64,000 bases of DNA from the NCBI RefSeq assembly GCF_024320865.1, contig NZ_JANDBD010000001.1, forward strand, positions 434,001 through 498,000. Reading direction: 5' to 3'. A model generated the notes under the pieces. It was given only the letters and a program-made list of their open reading frames with translations, searched no databases and was not told the DNA's origin. The position numbers and the translations under genes were made by a program. The stretch comes from Mycolicibacterium arenosum (GTDB lineage Bacteria; Actinomycetota; Actinomycetes; Mycobacteriales; Mycobacteriaceae). Of this stretch, positions 8,542 through 18,132 are shown piece by piece. Every line of letters starts with the position of its first letter. Positions within the stretch are counted from its first letter, which is position 1.

Positions 8542-10265
8542 TTCGAGTGGCGAGCGGGGCGAGCGACGTTGTGCGCCGCGTTCAGTCGATTGGCTGGACC
8601 CCTGGTTTGACGCAGTTGCGGCACTACGAACGGGCCTGGTTACGAGGCGATGTGGTGGCGGGTGTCACCGTCGCGGCCTATCTGGTTCCGCAGGTGATGG
8701 CGTACGCCACCCTCGCGGGCCTGCCCGCCGTCACCGGCTTGTGGGCGGTGCTGGCTCCGCTGGCGATCTACGCCGTCCTGGGGTCGTCACGCCAGCTGTC
8801 CGTGGGTCCGGAGTCGACGACGGCACTGATGACGGTGGCCGTGCTGGCACCGCTGGCTCTCGGCGATCCGGGCAGGTACGCGCTTCTCGCCGCGGCACTC
8901 GCATTCCTGGTCGGCGTTGTCTGTCTGGCGGGCGGCCTAGCGCGCCTCGGATTTCTCGCCGATCTCCTGTCGCGCCCCGTCCTGGTCGGCTACATGGCCG
9001 GGATCGCCCTGCTGATGATCGTCAGCCAGGCGGGCAAGGTTGCGGGATTCACCGTGTCCGGCGACGAATTCATCGCTCTGACGCAGTCGTTCATCAGCCA
9101 GCGCGGCAGTGTCCACTGGCCCACCGTGGTCACCGCCGGCGCGGTGCTACTGGCGCTGTGGGTCCTCGGGCGATGGCTGCCGCGCGTGCCCGGTCCGCTC
9201 ATCGCGGTTCTGCTCGCGGCCGCGGCGGTGGCGGCGTGCTCGCTCGACGCGGCGGGGGTGGCGGTGGTCGGCGCGATACCCTCGGGCCTCGAGGTGCCGA
9301 CCGTGCCGCTCGTCTCGCTCAGCGACGTCTCGTCCCTGGCTGTTCCCGCCCTCGGCATCGCGGTCGTGGCGTTCTCCGACAACGTGCTCACCGCGCGCGC
9401 CTTCGCGACCCGGCAGGGCCAGGTCATCGACGCCAACGCCGAACTGCGCGCTCTGGGTGTGTGCAACATGGCCACCGGTCTGACCCACGGGTTCCCCGTC
9501 AGCTCCAGTGGAAGTCGGACTGCACTCGGCGACGCGGTGGGCAGTCGTACCCAGTTGCACTCTCTCGTGGTGCTTTTCACCGTCGTCATGCTGGTGCTGT
9601 TCGGGCGCGCCATGCTGGCGGTCATCCCGATGGCGGCGCTCGGTGCCCTGGTGATCTACGCCGCGATTCGTCTGATCGACGTGGGGGAGTTTCGTCGGCT
9701 CGCGCGGTTTCGACTCAGTGAGTTGGTACTCGCCGTGGCGACGACCGTTGCGGTGTTGACCGTCGGCGTGCTGTACGGAGTGCTGGTGGCCGTCGCGCTG
9801 TCGATCCTCGACCTGTTGCGCCGGGTCGCGAGAGCGCACGACAGCGTGCAGGGCTTCGTTCCAGGGGTGATGGGGATGCACGACGTCGACGACTATCCGG
9901 AGGCGCGACAGGTGCCGGGGTTGATCGTCTATCGCTACGACGCGCCCCTCTGCTTCGCCAACGCGCACGACTTTCTCACCCGTGCGCTCGCCGCCGTGGA
10001 GCAGGCCGGGACCCCCGTGGAATGGTTCGTCCTCAACGCCGAGGCGAACGTCGAGGTGGACATGACCGCGATCGACGCACTCAATCAACTGCGCGTCGAA
10101 CTGGGCCGGCGGGGCGTCGCCTTCGGGATGGCGCGAGTCAAACAGGATCTCCGCGATGCGCTCGAGGCGGCGGGGCTGTTGAAGGACATCGGAGAGGCCA
10201 GGGTCTTCATGACGCTGCCCGCCGCGGTGGAGGCGTTCGAACGACGTCACGACGCGCAGGCGTAG
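8538..10265 (+). CDS. SulP-family anion transporter with STAS domain
   Basis: A 575-residue transporter. The membrane domain has the SulP signature DVVAGVTVAAYLVPQVMAYATLAGLP near residue 35 and 10-12 hydrophobic helices. A C-terminal STAS domain (about 450-565) contains FVLNAEANVEVDMTAIDAL. Members carry sulfate, bicarbonate or dicarboxylates. GTG 8538 forms GTGA with the MgtE stop. A longer in-frame reading from 7851 runs antiparallel to sense inside mgtE and is spurious. M. tuberculosis has a DosR-regulon SulP (Rv1739c) close to Rv1733c; here a Rv1733c-type gene follows directly. Confidence 0.9.
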   Translation: MIRVASGASDVVRRVQSIGWTPGLTQLRHYERAWLRGDVVAGVTVAAYLVPQVMAYATLAGLPAVTGLWAVLAPLAIYAVLGSSRQLSVGPESTTALMTVAVLAPLALGDPGRYALLAAALAFLVGVVCLAGGLARLGFLADLLSRPVLVGYMAGIALLMIVSQAGKVAGFTVSGDEFIALTQSFISQRGSVHWPTVVTAGAVLLALWVLGRWLPRVPGPLIAVLLAAAAVAACSLDAAGVAVVGAIPSGLEVPTVPLVSLSDVSSLAVPALGIAVVAFSDNVLTARAFATRQGQVIDANAELRALGVCNMATGLTHGFPVSSSGSRTALGDAVGSRTQLHSLVVLFTVVMLVLFGRAMLAVIPMAALGALVIYAAIRLIDVGEFRRLARFRLSELVLAVATTVAVLTVGVLYGVLVAVALSILDLLRRVARAHDSVQGFVPGVMGMHDVDDYPEARQVPGLIVYRYDAPLCFANAHDFLTRALAAVEQAGTPVEWFVLNAEANVEVDMTAIDALNQLRVELGRRGVAFGMARVKQDLRDALEAAGLLKDIGEARVFMTLPAAVEAFERRHDAQA

Positions 10266-10277
10266 TGATCATCAGCG

Positions 10278-10295
10278 CGCGGACTGGAGTCTTTC
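10278..10295. promoter_or_regulatory. possible DosR-like box
   Basis: CGGACTGGAGTCTT (10280-10293) resembles the DosR core GGGACTWWAGTCCC at its central GGACT/AGTC. It differs at both ends and in the WW pair. It lies about 90 nt before the Rv1733c-type gene, itself a DosR-regulon family in M. tuberculosis. Confidence 0.4.
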
Positions 10296-10380
10296 GACCC
10301 TTCAGGGCCAACGGGTGTCCCGTCGATGATCAGATGACACGGCGACCAGGGGATGGGAGCCACCTCCGAGGAGTGCCCAG

Positions 10381-10974
10381 ATGGACACGTTCACCGTCTT
10401 GCCGAGGATCGGTTGGGTCGCCTGCCTGACCGGGCGAAATACGTTGGTGCGCCGAAGTGATCGGGTGGAAGCGCTGATCGGTGCGATGGCGGCCATCCTG
10501 GTGCTGTGCGCGGCGCCGGTGTCGGCCGCGCTGGGCACCGCGGTGCACGAGACGCGTTCGGAGTTCTACGCCGACCAGTTGCGGCACCGCCACATCGCCG
10601 AGGCGATCGCCGTCTCGGACAGCGAGACGACCGTGCGGACCAACGCGATCGAGTTCGACGTCGACGCACGGTGGCGGTTCGATGACACGTACCACGTCGA
10701 ACGGGTTCGCTCGCAGGCCTTCGTGAAGGTCCACGACCGGTTTCAGATCTGGGTGGACGATGAGGGCGCCGCCGTGCCGGCGCCCCCGCCGCCCGGACAG
10801 GCGGGCAGGGAAGCGGTGGGCGCGGCGGTACTCAGCTGGCTCGGCGTCGTCTTCGTGATGGCGGGTGTGTGCGGCGCGGTGCGTCATCGGCTCAACCGCG
10901 TCCGTCATGCGAACTGGGACCGCGAGTTCGAGGCGCTCGTCGACGGCCGTGGTCAGGAGAGGCGCCAATCGTGA
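10381..10974 (+). CDS. Rv1733c-type two-TM membrane protein
   Basis: A 197-residue protein matching the Rv1733c family in layout: NTLVRRSDRVEALI before a first membrane helix (about 31-52), then ALGTAVHETRSEFYADQLR. An extracytoplasmic domain containing ARWRF and FQIWVDDEGAAVPAPPPP follows, then a second helix (about 145-166) and a basic cytoplasmic tail. Rv1733c is a dormancy-regulon antigen of unknown biochemical role. The gene overlaps the next one by 4 nt (GTGA). The family identification is firm; hypoxic induction is inferred from family and the upstream box. Confidence 0.82.
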   Translation: MDTFTVLPRIGWVACLTGRNTLVRRSDRVEALIGAMAAILVLCAAPVSAALGTAVHETRSEFYADQLRHRHIAEAIAVSDSETTVRTNAIEFDVDARWRFDDTYHVERVRSQAFVKVHDRFQIWVDDEGAAVPAPPPPGQAGREAVGAAVLSWLGVVFVMAGVCGAVRHRLNRVRHANWDREFEALVDGRGQERRQS

Positions 10975-11276
10975 CCGACCTGTTGATGCCGGTTACCGTC
11001 GACGAGCGGTGCGCCACCAGCGATCCGGCACCACTCCATCCCGACCGAGAACTGGAGGCGGTGGCGTCGATGCTGCGATCGCGGTTTCCGGACTGCCGCC
11101 CCGAGGACATCGGTCGTCTGGTGAGGACGGTGTACACCCAGCTTGCCGAACAGGCCCGTGTGCGAACCCATCTCATCCCGCTGACACTGAATCGCTGCCG
11201 GAGGACGCTGATGTTGTTGACGTCGTCGATTCCCGTGCTCGACGACGACCGTAGTTCAGCTGGACGACAGCGGTAG
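10971..11276 (+). CDS. small three-helix protein downstream of the Rv1733c-type gene
   Basis: A 101-residue protein starting at GTG 10971, overlapping the previous stop. The core (about 25-85: DRELEAVASMLRSRFPD, EDIGRLVRTVYTQLAEQARV, HLIPLTLNRCRRTL) is predicted helical. It resembles the small three-helix-bundle proteins common beside actinobacterial stress genes. No enzyme motif is visible. The coupling with the Rv1733c-type gene suggests joint expression. The function is unknown. Confidence 0.72.
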   Translation: MTDLLMPVTVDERCATSDPAPLHPDRELEAVASMLRSRFPDCRPEDIGRLVRTVYTQLAEQARVRTHLIPLTLNRCRRTLMLLTSSIPVLDDDRSSAGRQR

Positions 11277-11341
11277 CGGGCCGAGCTTTCGCGACCTCCG
11301 GCACGCGGCGGTGAGCGCGGACAGTCGCGCGCCGCGTCGGA

Positions 11342-11361
11342 GGAGGGTCTTTCGTCCCGAA
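11342..11361. promoter_or_regulatory. DosR-like box 1 of the arginine deiminase operon
   Basis: On the minus strand TTCGGGACGAAAGACCC matches the DosR consensus TTSGGGACTWWAGTCCC at all but two positions. It lies about 150 nt upstream of the antiporter start. Confidence 0.68.
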
Positions 11362-11373
11362 GGCGATTGGCTA

Positions 11374-11393
11374 CCGGGGACTTAGGACCCCCG
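11374..11393. promoter_or_regulatory. DosR-like box 2 of the arginine deiminase operon
   Basis: Core GGGACTTAGGACCC (11377-11390) matches 12 of 14 positions of GGGACTWWAGTCCC. Its centre is 32 nt from box 1. Confidence 0.65.
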
Positions 11394-11397
11394 GTTG

Positions 11398-11411
11398 AGG
11401 ACCAAAGCCTG
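11398..11411. promoter_or_regulatory. weak third DosR-like box
   Basis: AGGACCAAAGCCTG partly matches the same core. Its centre lies 21 nt (two helical turns) from box 2, a spacing common for paired sites. It could be chance. Confidence 0.35.
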
Positions 11412-11507
11412 TGTGACCTCGCCACTCACCCGCCTAGCGTCTGACCGGTCAGGCGCGGGAGCAGACGCTCCGCGTGGCAACGAATTCGGGAGACAGAGGT
11501 ACCGCAG

Positions 11508-12986
11508 ATGTCGCAGACATTCGCTTCGAGGCCGGCCCAGGCTCCACCACCGAATCCGCGCAGGGGGCTGGGGCTGGCCGCGCTGACGGCGCTCGTCGTC
11601 GGCTCCATGATCGGCAGCGGTATCTTCGCGCTGCCGTCCCAGATGGCCGGCAGCGCCGCCCCCGGACCGCTGCTGATCGGCTGGGCCATCACCGGGGTCG
11701 GAATGCTGATGTTGGCCTTCGTATTCCAGACCCTGGCGTCTCGTAAACCCGACGTCGACGGCGGCGTGTACGGATACGCGCGTGCCGGATTCGGAAACTA
11801 CATCGGTTTCACCGCCGCGTTCGGCTACTGGGTCTCGGCGTGGGTCGGCAACGTGGCCTACCTGGTGCTGCTGTTCTCGACGCTGGGGTACTTCGTCGGC
11901 CCCTTCGAGGGCGGCGTCACGCTGCCGGCGATCATCTCCGCATCGGTACTGCTGTGGATCGTGCACGCCATGACACTGCGCGGCATCCGCACCGCGGCAG
12001 CAGTCAACGTCGTGGTCACCATCGCCAAGGTGATTCCCATCATCGTCTTCGTCGCCATCGCCGCCGTTGGATTCAAGGCGGGCCTGTTCACCGCGGACTT
12101 CTGGGGTAACACCGTGCAGATCGACGGAGAACCCCTCGGCAGCACGATGACTCAGGTCAAGAACATGATGCTGGTCACCGTCTGGGTGTTCATCGGAATC
12201 GAAGGCGCCTCCGTGTACTCCCGTCGCGCAGCGAAGCGCGCCGACGTCGGCCGAGCCACCGTGCTCGGCTTCGCCGGGGTGCTCGCCCTGCTCCTGCTGG
12301 TCAACCTGCTGTCCTACGGCCTGGTCGCGCAAGCCGAACTCGCAGGGGTGGCCGACCCGTCGATGGCCGGGGTGCTGGAGCAGCAGGTCGGCAGCTGGGG
12401 AGCGGCGTTCATCTCGATCGGACTGGTGATCTCACTGCTGGGCGCGTTGATCGCCTGGGTTCTGCTGTGCGTCGAGATCCTGCGACTGCCCGCCCTCGAA
12501 GGCGTGATGCCGAAGGCGCTGGCCCGCGAGAACTCACACGGGGCACCGGCGAATGCGTTGTGGCTGAACAACATCTGCGTGCAGGGCATGCTGTTGTGGA
12601 CGTTGGCCAACGAGAGCACGTACCTCAACCTGATCTACCTGGCGACGTCGCTCATCCTGCTGCCCTACCTGTGGTCCGCCGCCTATCAGGTGTTGCTCGC
12701 CGTTCGCGGTGACACGTACGAGTCGTCGCCCGGACGCACCCGAGATCTGATCGTGGGCGTGGTCGCCCTGGTTTACGCGGGGTGGCTGGTCTACGCCGGT
12801 GGCTGGCAGTACCTCCTCATCGCGGCGGTGTTCTATCTGGTCGGTACGGCGCTGTACGTCTGGGCCCGCCGCGAAGTGAAGGCAACCGTGTTCAGCAAGC
12901 CCGAACTCGCCGTCTTCGGTGTGGTGACGGTGACGTCGATCGTTGCCGTCGCACTGATGGCCACCGGTAATCTGGCCGTGCTGTGA
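11508..12986 (+). CDS. arcD: arginine/ornithine antiporter (APC family)
   Basis: A 492-residue, 12-13-helix transporter of the basic amino acid/polyamine antiporter group. The first helix has the APC signature [20 protein letters not shown] (about 28-47), and a later [16 protein letters not shown] is typical of ArcD2/ArgT-type antiporters. It would exchange external arginine for ornithine. It overlaps arcA by 4 nt and leads the arcDABC-usp operon. AGAGG lies before ATG 11508. The DosR-like boxes upstream suggest induction under hypoxia. Confidence 0.9.
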   Translation: MSQTFASRPAQAPPPNPRRGLGLAALTALVVGSMIGSGIFALPSQMAGSAAPGPLLIGWAITGVGMLMLAFVFQTLASRKPDVDGGVYGYARAGFGNYIGFTAAFGYWVSAWVGNVAYLVLLFSTLGYFVGPFEGGVTLPAIISASVLLWIVHAMTLRGIRTAAAVNVVVTIAKVIPIIVFVAIAAVGFKAGLFTADFWGNTVQIDGEPLGSTMTQVKNMMLVTVWVFIGIEGASVYSRRAAKRADVGRATVLGFAGVLALLLLVNLLSYGLVAQAELAGVADPSMAGVLEQQVGSWGAAFISIGLVISLLGALIAWVLLCVEILRLPALEGVMPKALARENSHGAPANALWLNNICVQGMLLWTLANESTYLNLIYLATSLILLPYLWSAAYQVLLAVRGDTYESSPGRTRDLIVGVVALVYAGWLVYAGGWQYLLIAAVFYLVGTALYVWARREVKATVFSKPELAVFGVVTVTSIVAVALMATGNLAVL

Positions 12987-14242
12987 GCGCGCCCGGATCC
13001 CGGCTGGGCGTGTGGTCGGAGGCCGGTCGGTTGCGCAGGGCCATGGTGTGCGCACCCGGGCTGGCCCATCAACGGCTGACCCCGGAGAACTGCAAGGAGT
13101 TGCTGTTCGACGACGTCGTCTGGCTGCAGCAGGCTCGGCGCGACCACTTCGACTTCGTGGCCAAGATGGTCGACCGCGATGTCGAGGTGCTGGACCTCCT
13201 CGATCTGCTGGCCGACGTGCTGGCCATGCCCGACGGTCTCCAGTGGGTGCTGGACCGCACGGTGACCGAGAATCGGGTGGGGCCGGGCTTCGTGCACGAG
13301 ATCAGGGCCTGGCTCAGTGAACTGACGCCGGATCAGTTGGCGCAGTTCCTCATCGGCGGGGTGTCCTATCAGGATGTGCCCGCCGACGTCGCGGGCGCGT
13401 TCGTCTCGGCGTTCAGCGAATTGGACCCCGCGGGCTTCGTTCTGCGACCGCTGCCCAACACGCAGTTCATGCGCGACAACTCATCCTGGATATTCGGCGG
13501 GGTCACCCTCAACCCGATGTACTGGCCGGCGCGCAGGCAGGAGACCCTTCTGACCACCGCCGTCTACAGGTTCCACCCCGCCTTCGCCGACGAGAAGTTC
13601 GACGTGTGGCTGGGCGACTCGGACGGGATGTCGGCCGATCACGGCGCGGCGACGCTGGAGGGCGGCGACGTGATGCCGATCGGCAAGGGCGTCGTCGTGA
13701 TCGGGATGGGTGAGCGGTCCTCGCATCAGGCCATCACCCAGGTCGCCCGCAACCTGTTCGCGGCCGGCGCCGCGGAACGGGTGATCGTCGCAGGTCTGCC
13801 GAAGTCCAGGGCGGCGATGCACCTGGACACCGTGTTCACCTTCTGCGGCTACGACATCGTGACCGCCTATTCTCCGGTCGTCGACGGCATCGTGCCGTTC
13901 AGCCTGCGCCCCGACGACACCGCGCCGTCGGGGCTGGACATCCGGCGCGAGCCCAACGGGCTGATCGACACCATCGGCGACGCCGTCGGGGTGGACTTCC
14001 GGGTGGTGAGGACCGCGGGCGACGTCTACGGCGTCCAGCGCGAGCAGTGGGACGACGGCAACAACGTCGTGGCCCTCGAACCGGGGGTCGTCATCGGTTA
14101 CGACCGCAACACCCTCACCAACACAGCGCTGCGAAAGGCCGGTGTCGAGGTCGTGACCATCACCGCCAGCGAACTGGGCCGTGGCCGCGGCGGTGGCCGA
14201 TGCATGACCTGCCCGATCCTGCGCGACCCGCTCTACACCTGA
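12983..14242 (+). CDS. arcA: arginine deiminase
   Basis: A 419-residue guanidino-group hydrolase converting arginine to citrulline and ammonia. Visible catalytic elements are [24 protein letters not shown] and the nucleophile Cys410 in GRCMTCPI, near the C-terminus as expected. The length is normal for ArcA. GTG 12983 overlaps the arcD stop (GTGA). M. tuberculosis has a lone arcA, whereas here it is embedded in a complete pathway operon. No disruption is seen. Confidence 0.95.
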   Translation: MSAPGSRLGVWSEAGRLRRAMVCAPGLAHQRLTPENCKELLFDDVVWLQQARRDHFDFVAKMVDRDVEVLDLLDLLADVLAMPDGLQWVLDRTVTENRVGPGFVHEIRAWLSELTPDQLAQFLIGGVSYQDVPADVAGAFVSAFSELDPAGFVLRPLPNTQFMRDNSSWIFGGVTLNPMYWPARRQETLLTTAVYRFHPAFADEKFDVWLGDSDGMSADHGAATLEGGDVMPIGKGVVVIGMGERSSHQAITQVARNLFAAGAAERVIVAGLPKSRAAMHLDTVFTFCGYDIVTAYSPVVDGIVPFSLRPDDTAPSGLDIRREPNGLIDTIGDAVGVDFRVVRTAGDVYGVQREQWDDGNNVVALEPGVVIGYDRNTLTNTALRKAGVEVVTITASELGRGRGGGRCMTCPILRDPLYT

Positions 14243-14269
14243 CCCGGCTCACCAGAGGACTTGACGACC

Positions 14270-15274
14270 ATGGCCTACAACAACCGAAACCGCAGTCTGC
14301 TCAGCCTGCTTCACCACACCGACCGCGATTTGCACTATCTGCTCGACCTGGCACGGGACCTGAAGCGCGCCAAGTACTCCGGCGCTGTGCGGAACAGCCT
14401 GGCGGGCAAGAACATCGCGTTGATCTTCGAGAAGACGTCGACTCGCACCCGCTGCGCGTTCGAGGTGGCCGCCCACGACGAGGGGGCGCACGTGACGTAC
14501 ATCGATCCGACGTCATCGCAGATCGGGCACAAGGAGTCGATGAAGGACACCGCTCGGGTGCTCGGCCGGATGTACGACGCGATCGAGTACCGCGGCGCGG
14601 GTCAGGAGATCGTCGAGGAACTGGCCGAACACGCCGGGGTGCCCGTCTTCAACGGGCTCACCGACGAGTTGCATCCGACCCAGATGCTGGCCGATGTACT
14701 CACGATGACCGAACACTGCCCGAAACCGTTGCAGGACATCGCATATGCGTTCGTCGGCGACGGCCGTAACAACATGGCCAACGCGCTGCTACTGGTGGGA
14801 GCGAAACTCGGTATGGACGTGCGGATCGGGGCGCCCCGGCAGCTCTGGCCGAGCGATGAACACCTCGCCACGTGCAAGGCGTTCGCCGCAGCGTCCGGAG
14901 CGCGCATCACGATCACCGACGACCCCAAGGAAGCCGTCGAGGGTGTCGACTTCATCCACACCGACGTCTGGGTGTCTATGGGTGAGCCGCTCGAGACGTG
15001 GGGCGAGCGCATCGATCTGCTGCTGCCGTTTCAGGTCAACGCGGCGTTGATGGCGGCGGCCAGCAACCCGCGGGTCAAGTTCATGCACTGCCTCCCGGCG
15101 TTTCACAACTCCGAGACGGCGGTCGGTGCGCGTGTCGCGGCTCAGTATCCGTTCCTGTCGAACGGGATCGAGGTAACCGACGACGTCTTCGAGGGACCGG
15201 CGAACATCGCCTTCGAACAGGCGGAGAACCGCATGCACACGATCAAGGCCGTGCTCGTCGCGGCCCTCAGCTGA
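14270..15274 (+). CDS. arcB: ornithine carbamoyltransferase, catabolic
   Basis: A 334-residue transcarbamylase that in this pathway cleaves citrulline to ornithine and carbamoyl phosphate. The carbamoyl-phosphate site STRTR is at 57-61, HPTQ at 135-138, and HCLP is in [11 protein letters not shown]. The EYRGAGQE loop is typical of the catabolic ArcB subgroup. ATG 14270 follows AGAGGA at good spacing. TTG 14261 is in frame but only 2 nt from the ribosome site. It lies 27 nt after arcA and 16 nt before arcC. Confidence 0.93.
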   Translation: MAYNNRNRSLLSLLHHTDRDLHYLLDLARDLKRAKYSGAVRNSLAGKNIALIFEKTSTRTRCAFEVAAHDEGAHVTYIDPTSSQIGHKESMKDTARVLGRMYDAIEYRGAGQEIVEELAEHAGVPVFNGLTDELHPTQMLADVLTMTEHCPKPLQDIAYAFVGDGRNNMANALLLVGAKLGMDVRIGAPRQLWPSDEHLATCKAFAAASGARITITDDPKEAVEGVDFIHTDVWVSMGEPLETWGERIDLLLPFQVNAALMAAASNPRVKFMHCLPAFHNSETAVGARVAAQYPFLSNGIEVTDDVFEGPANIAFEQAENRMHTIKAVLVAALS

Positions 15275-15290
15275 CCGCGGCACGACGACC

Positions 15291-16238
15291 ATGCGCATCG
15301 TCATCGCACTGGGCGGCAACGCACTTCTTCGGCGCGGACAGCCCATGACCGCGGAGAATCAACGGGCCAACATCAGAACGGCCGCTGAACGCATCGCCGC
15401 CATCGCCCCCGGAAACGAGATCGTCATCGCGCACGGCAACGGACCACAGGTGGGGTTGTTGGCCCTGCAGGCCGCTGCCTACCACGACGTCGAACCGTAC
15501 CCGCTGGACGTGCTCGGAGCGCAGACCGAGGCGATGATCGGGTACGTCATCGAACAGGAACTGGGCAACCTGCTCCCGCCCGACCAATCGCTGGCCACGG
15601 TGCTGACGATGATCGAAGTCGATCCGAAAGACCCCGCATTCAGCTGCCCGACCAAACCGATCGGCCCCGTCTACGATCGCGCGACCGCGGAACGGCTGCG
15701 CGTGGACAGTGGCTGGACTATCGCCGCCGACGGAGCGGGGTTCCGGCGTGTGGTGGCGAGTCCGAAGCCCGAACGCATCTTCGAGATACGCGCGATCCGC
15801 AGTCTCGTCGAAAGAGGCGTGATCGTGATATGTGCTGGGGGAGGCGGGATCCCGACGATGTACGACGATCGCGGCAAGCTGCACGGCGTCGAGGCGGTGA
15901 TCGACAAGGATCTCGCCGCCGCGTTGCTCGCCGAGGATCTGCACGCCGACCTGCTGGTCATCGCCACCGACGTCGACGGCGTGTACCGCGGGTGGGGAAC
16001 CTCCGACCAGCTTCACGTCGGCAGCATGTTCGACGACGAGGTGGACACCCTGGACCTGCCCCCCGGATCGATGGGCCCCAAGGTCGAGGCCGCGTCTCGT
16101 TTCGCCCGTCGGACCGGTGGCGAGGCCGTCATCGGAGCGCTCGCCGATATCGACGGGATCGTCGCCGGCAACGCGGGAACTCGGGTGAGGTCCCGTCGGG
16201 TCGGCGCGCGGCTCACGCCGAGGCACACCGATGCCTGA
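15291..16238 (+). CDS. arcC: carbamate kinase
   Basis: A 315-residue amino acid kinase-fold enzyme making ATP from carbamoyl phosphate and ADP, the energy-yielding step of the arginine deiminase pathway. Signatures are [13 protein letters not shown] at the N-terminus, AHGNGPQVG (about 45-53), CAGGGGIP and ATDVDGVY. The length is normal and no residue is missing. It overlaps the universal stress protein gene by 8 nt, tying the pathway to a stress regulator. Confidence 0.94.
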   Translation: MRIVIALGGNALLRRGQPMTAENQRANIRTAAERIAAIAPGNEIVIAHGNGPQVGLLALQAAAYHDVEPYPLDVLGAQTEAMIGYVIEQELGNLLPPDQSLATVLTMIEVDPKDPAFSCPTKPIGPVYDRATAERLRVDSGWTIAADGAGFRRVVASPKPERIFEIRAIRSLVERGVIVICAGGGGIPTMYDDRGKLHGVEAVIDKDLAAALLAEDLHADLLVIATDVDGVYRGWGTSDQLHVGSMFDDEVDTLDLPPGSMGPKVEAASRFARRTGGEAVIGALADIDGIVAGNAGTRVRSRRVGARLTPRHTDA

Positions 16239-17115
16239 GCGCACCTCGCACCACGAGATCGTGGTCGCCGTCGACGGATCCCCCGAGTCCAACGCCGCTG
16301 TGCGGTGGGCGGCACGCGATGCGCAGTTGCGCGATGCCGTGCTCGTGCTCGTGCACGTGGTGCCCGATCCCGGCGACGCGCCGTGGCTGGACGAACCGTC
16401 ACCGGAGCAGTTCGACCGGGTGCATCGCGAGCGTGCACTGGAGATACTCGATGAGGCAAGGCAACTCGCGGTCCAGACGACGGCACCCCATGATGTCCAC
16501 GTCGGCACCAGGGTGGCAACCGGTGACATCGTCGCGCACGTGATCGAGATGTCCAAAGACGCCGAGATGATCGTCGTGGGCTCCCGTGGGCACGGCAGGA
16601 TCGAACGGCTACTGCTCGGATCCGTCAGCGCCGGTCTGGTCCACCACGCGCGGTGCGCCGTGGCGGTGATCCGCGACGAGGAGACGTCGACGGGAGACGC
16701 GCTGTCGGCCGCGCCGGTGGTCGTCGGATTCGACGGTTCGCCCGCCTCCGAGGTCGCGATGGGGATCGCGTTCGACGAGGCGTCACGGCGCAACGTGGAT
16801 CTGGTTGCCGCGCACGCCTACAGCGATGCCTCGGTGGTGTTCGAACCGTCCGAATGGTTGAACTTCCGACCGTTGGCCGTGGCGCTGCTGGACGAGGGAG
16901 TGGCCAGATGGAGCAAGAGCTATCCGGACGTGAACGTGCGACACGTCGTCGCTCGCGACAGTCCCGCGCATGAACTGCTTCAGCTCGCGGAGTCCGCTCA
17001 ACTCGTCGTGGTGGGCACCAGAGGCCGGGGCGCTCTGAGGGCGGGACTCGGCTCGGTCAGCTCATCGGTCGCACGATGCGCCAGGGTGCCGGTGATCGTC
17101 GTCAGGGCGTGGTGA
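16231..17115 (+). CDS. tandem universal stress protein
   Basis: A 294-residue protein made of two USP domains. The first (about 1-147) starts [18 protein letters not shown] and carries the ATP-type motif [17 protein letters not shown]. The second (about 160-294) starts [16 protein letters not shown] and carries [17 protein letters not shown]. Both keep the G-x2-G-x9-G(S/T) pattern, so both may bind ATP. Double-USP proteins of this kind are abundant in the mycobacterial DosR regulon. It is the last gene of the arc operon and converges on the SpoIIAA-like gene. Confidence 0.9.
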   Translation: MPERTSHHEIVVAVDGSPESNAAVRWAARDAQLRDAVLVLVHVVPDPGDAPWLDEPSPEQFDRVHRERALEILDEARQLAVQTTAPHDVHVGTRVATGDIVAHVIEMSKDAEMIVVGSRGHGRIERLLLGSVSAGLVHHARCAVAVIRDEETSTGDALSAAPVVVGFDGSPASEVAMGIAFDEASRRNVDLVAAHAYSDASVVFEPSEWLNFRPLAVALLDEGVARWSKSYPDVNVRHVVARDSPAHELLQLAESAQLVVVGTRGRGALRAGLGSVSSSVARCARVPVIVVRAW

Positions 17116-17124
17116 TAGAGCCTC

Positions 17125-17493
17125 TCACTGCCGCCCGAGGATCCAATCCGCGGCCTGCTCGGCCTGACCCGCCGGGAAGTGTCGGACCTCCGCCGAGATG
17201 AAGTGCGACACCAGCTTCTCCGCGACATCGCCGAGGTGCGAGGCGGTGACGATCGCGATCTTCTTGACGTGCCGGTGGTGGTCGTGCACGAAGCGCAGGT
17301 GGGTGACCATCGCCCCGAACCGGTCCCAACCCGGAAAGCGGGTGGCCTCGATGATGATGCCCGCCAGGTCACCGCCCGACTCGATCTCGGCATCGACCAC
17401 CATGGCGAGGTCGCCGAAGTCGTCGGCGGACAGCGGTCTCGAGGGCCACACCCGGACTATCCCGTGGGCCTCGTCCAGTTCGAAGTCGATCAT
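17125..17493 (-). CDS. SpoIIAA-like (STAS-fold) protein
   Basis: A 122-residue protein of the SpoIIAA-like group (starts MIDFELDEAHGIVRV; later GIIIEATRFPGW and KKIAIVTASHLGD). These fold like STAS domains but bind lipid-like ligands in some members, and the role is unknown. ATG 17493 follows GAGGAG; a longer frame exists but is not supported. It converges with the USP gene, 9 nt away. The 123 bases between this gene and the DUF2231 gene show nothing else. Confidence 0.75.
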   Translation of the reverse strand: MIDFELDEAHGIVRVWPSRPLSADDFGDLAMVVDAEIESGGDLAGIIIEATRFPGWDRFGAMVTHLRFVHDHHRHVKKIAIVTASHLGDVAEKLVSHFISAEVRHFPAGQAEQAADWILGRQ

Positions 17494-17616
17494 CGCCGCT
17501 CCTCGTTGCCGATGACGTCCCATGTTCCGCTCGACGGCGCGGATCGTCGTCGGGACAAGGTCACCGGGCCGCAGGGTCTTCGGTCACGAGTCCCGACGGC
17601 GGTACGCCGATCCGGC

Positions 17617-18090
17617 TCAGTTGGAGGTCGCCGCCATCTCGCCGCTCCACGCCGAACGAGCGCCTGAGTCGCCGATTCGGTAAACCTGGAACGTCGCTGC
17701 GGCACCCGTCACGATCACCACCGCCGCGATGACGACGACGACGCCCTTGGGCAGCGGCCGATCGCGGCCGTCGCGGAGGTGAGCGAACACCAGGAGCGCC
17801 ACCCCCACCAGCAGGCCGAGCGCGAAGTACAGCATGGTGTCGCCGAGTTCGGTGTGCGTGCGCAGCACATCGGTGGCGTTGAGGCGGTGCTCGAGCCATT
17901 CGCCCGCCTCGGTGGTCAGAGGGGTGAGCGCGACGATGACGACCGACAGAGACGCGATGAGCCAGATGAGCTTCCGTCGCGCGGTGGGCCAGAGCGCACT
18001 CAGCACCGCCAGCACCGCGGTCAGTGGCACCAGCACCACGACGAAGTGCACGAGCAGGACGTGAGCGGGCAGCCCCTGAAAGGTCGACAT
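17617..18090 (-). CDS. DUF2231 membrane protein
   Basis: A 157-residue protein with four hydrophobic segments (about 10-30, 40-60, 85-103, 115-135). It starts MSTFQGLPAHVLLVHFVVVLVPL, typical of DUF2231. The conserved HVLLVH and HTELGD histidine/acidic residues near the membrane are seen in the family and suggest haem or metal contact, unproven. It lies 42 nt downstream of the VIT1/CCC1-type gene on the same strand, so a metal-related role is plausible. Confidence 0.78.
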   Translation of the reverse strand: MSTFQGLPAHVLLVHFVVVLVPLTAVLAVLSALWPTARRKLIWLIASLSVVIVALTPLTTEAGEWLEHRLNATDVLRTHTELGDTMLYFALGLLVGVALLVFAHLRDGRDRPLPKGVVVVIAAVVIVTGAAATFQVYRIGDSGARSAWSGEMAATSN

Positions 18091-18132
18091 CGTGTTCTCC
18101 TCGGTTCGAGCGGTTGCGGTGACGTAGCCGGG

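Noticed and set aside
10301..10321. GGGCC and GTCCC half-sites near 10310 as a second DosR box
   Set aside because: No alignment gives more than a poor match to the 14-nt core.
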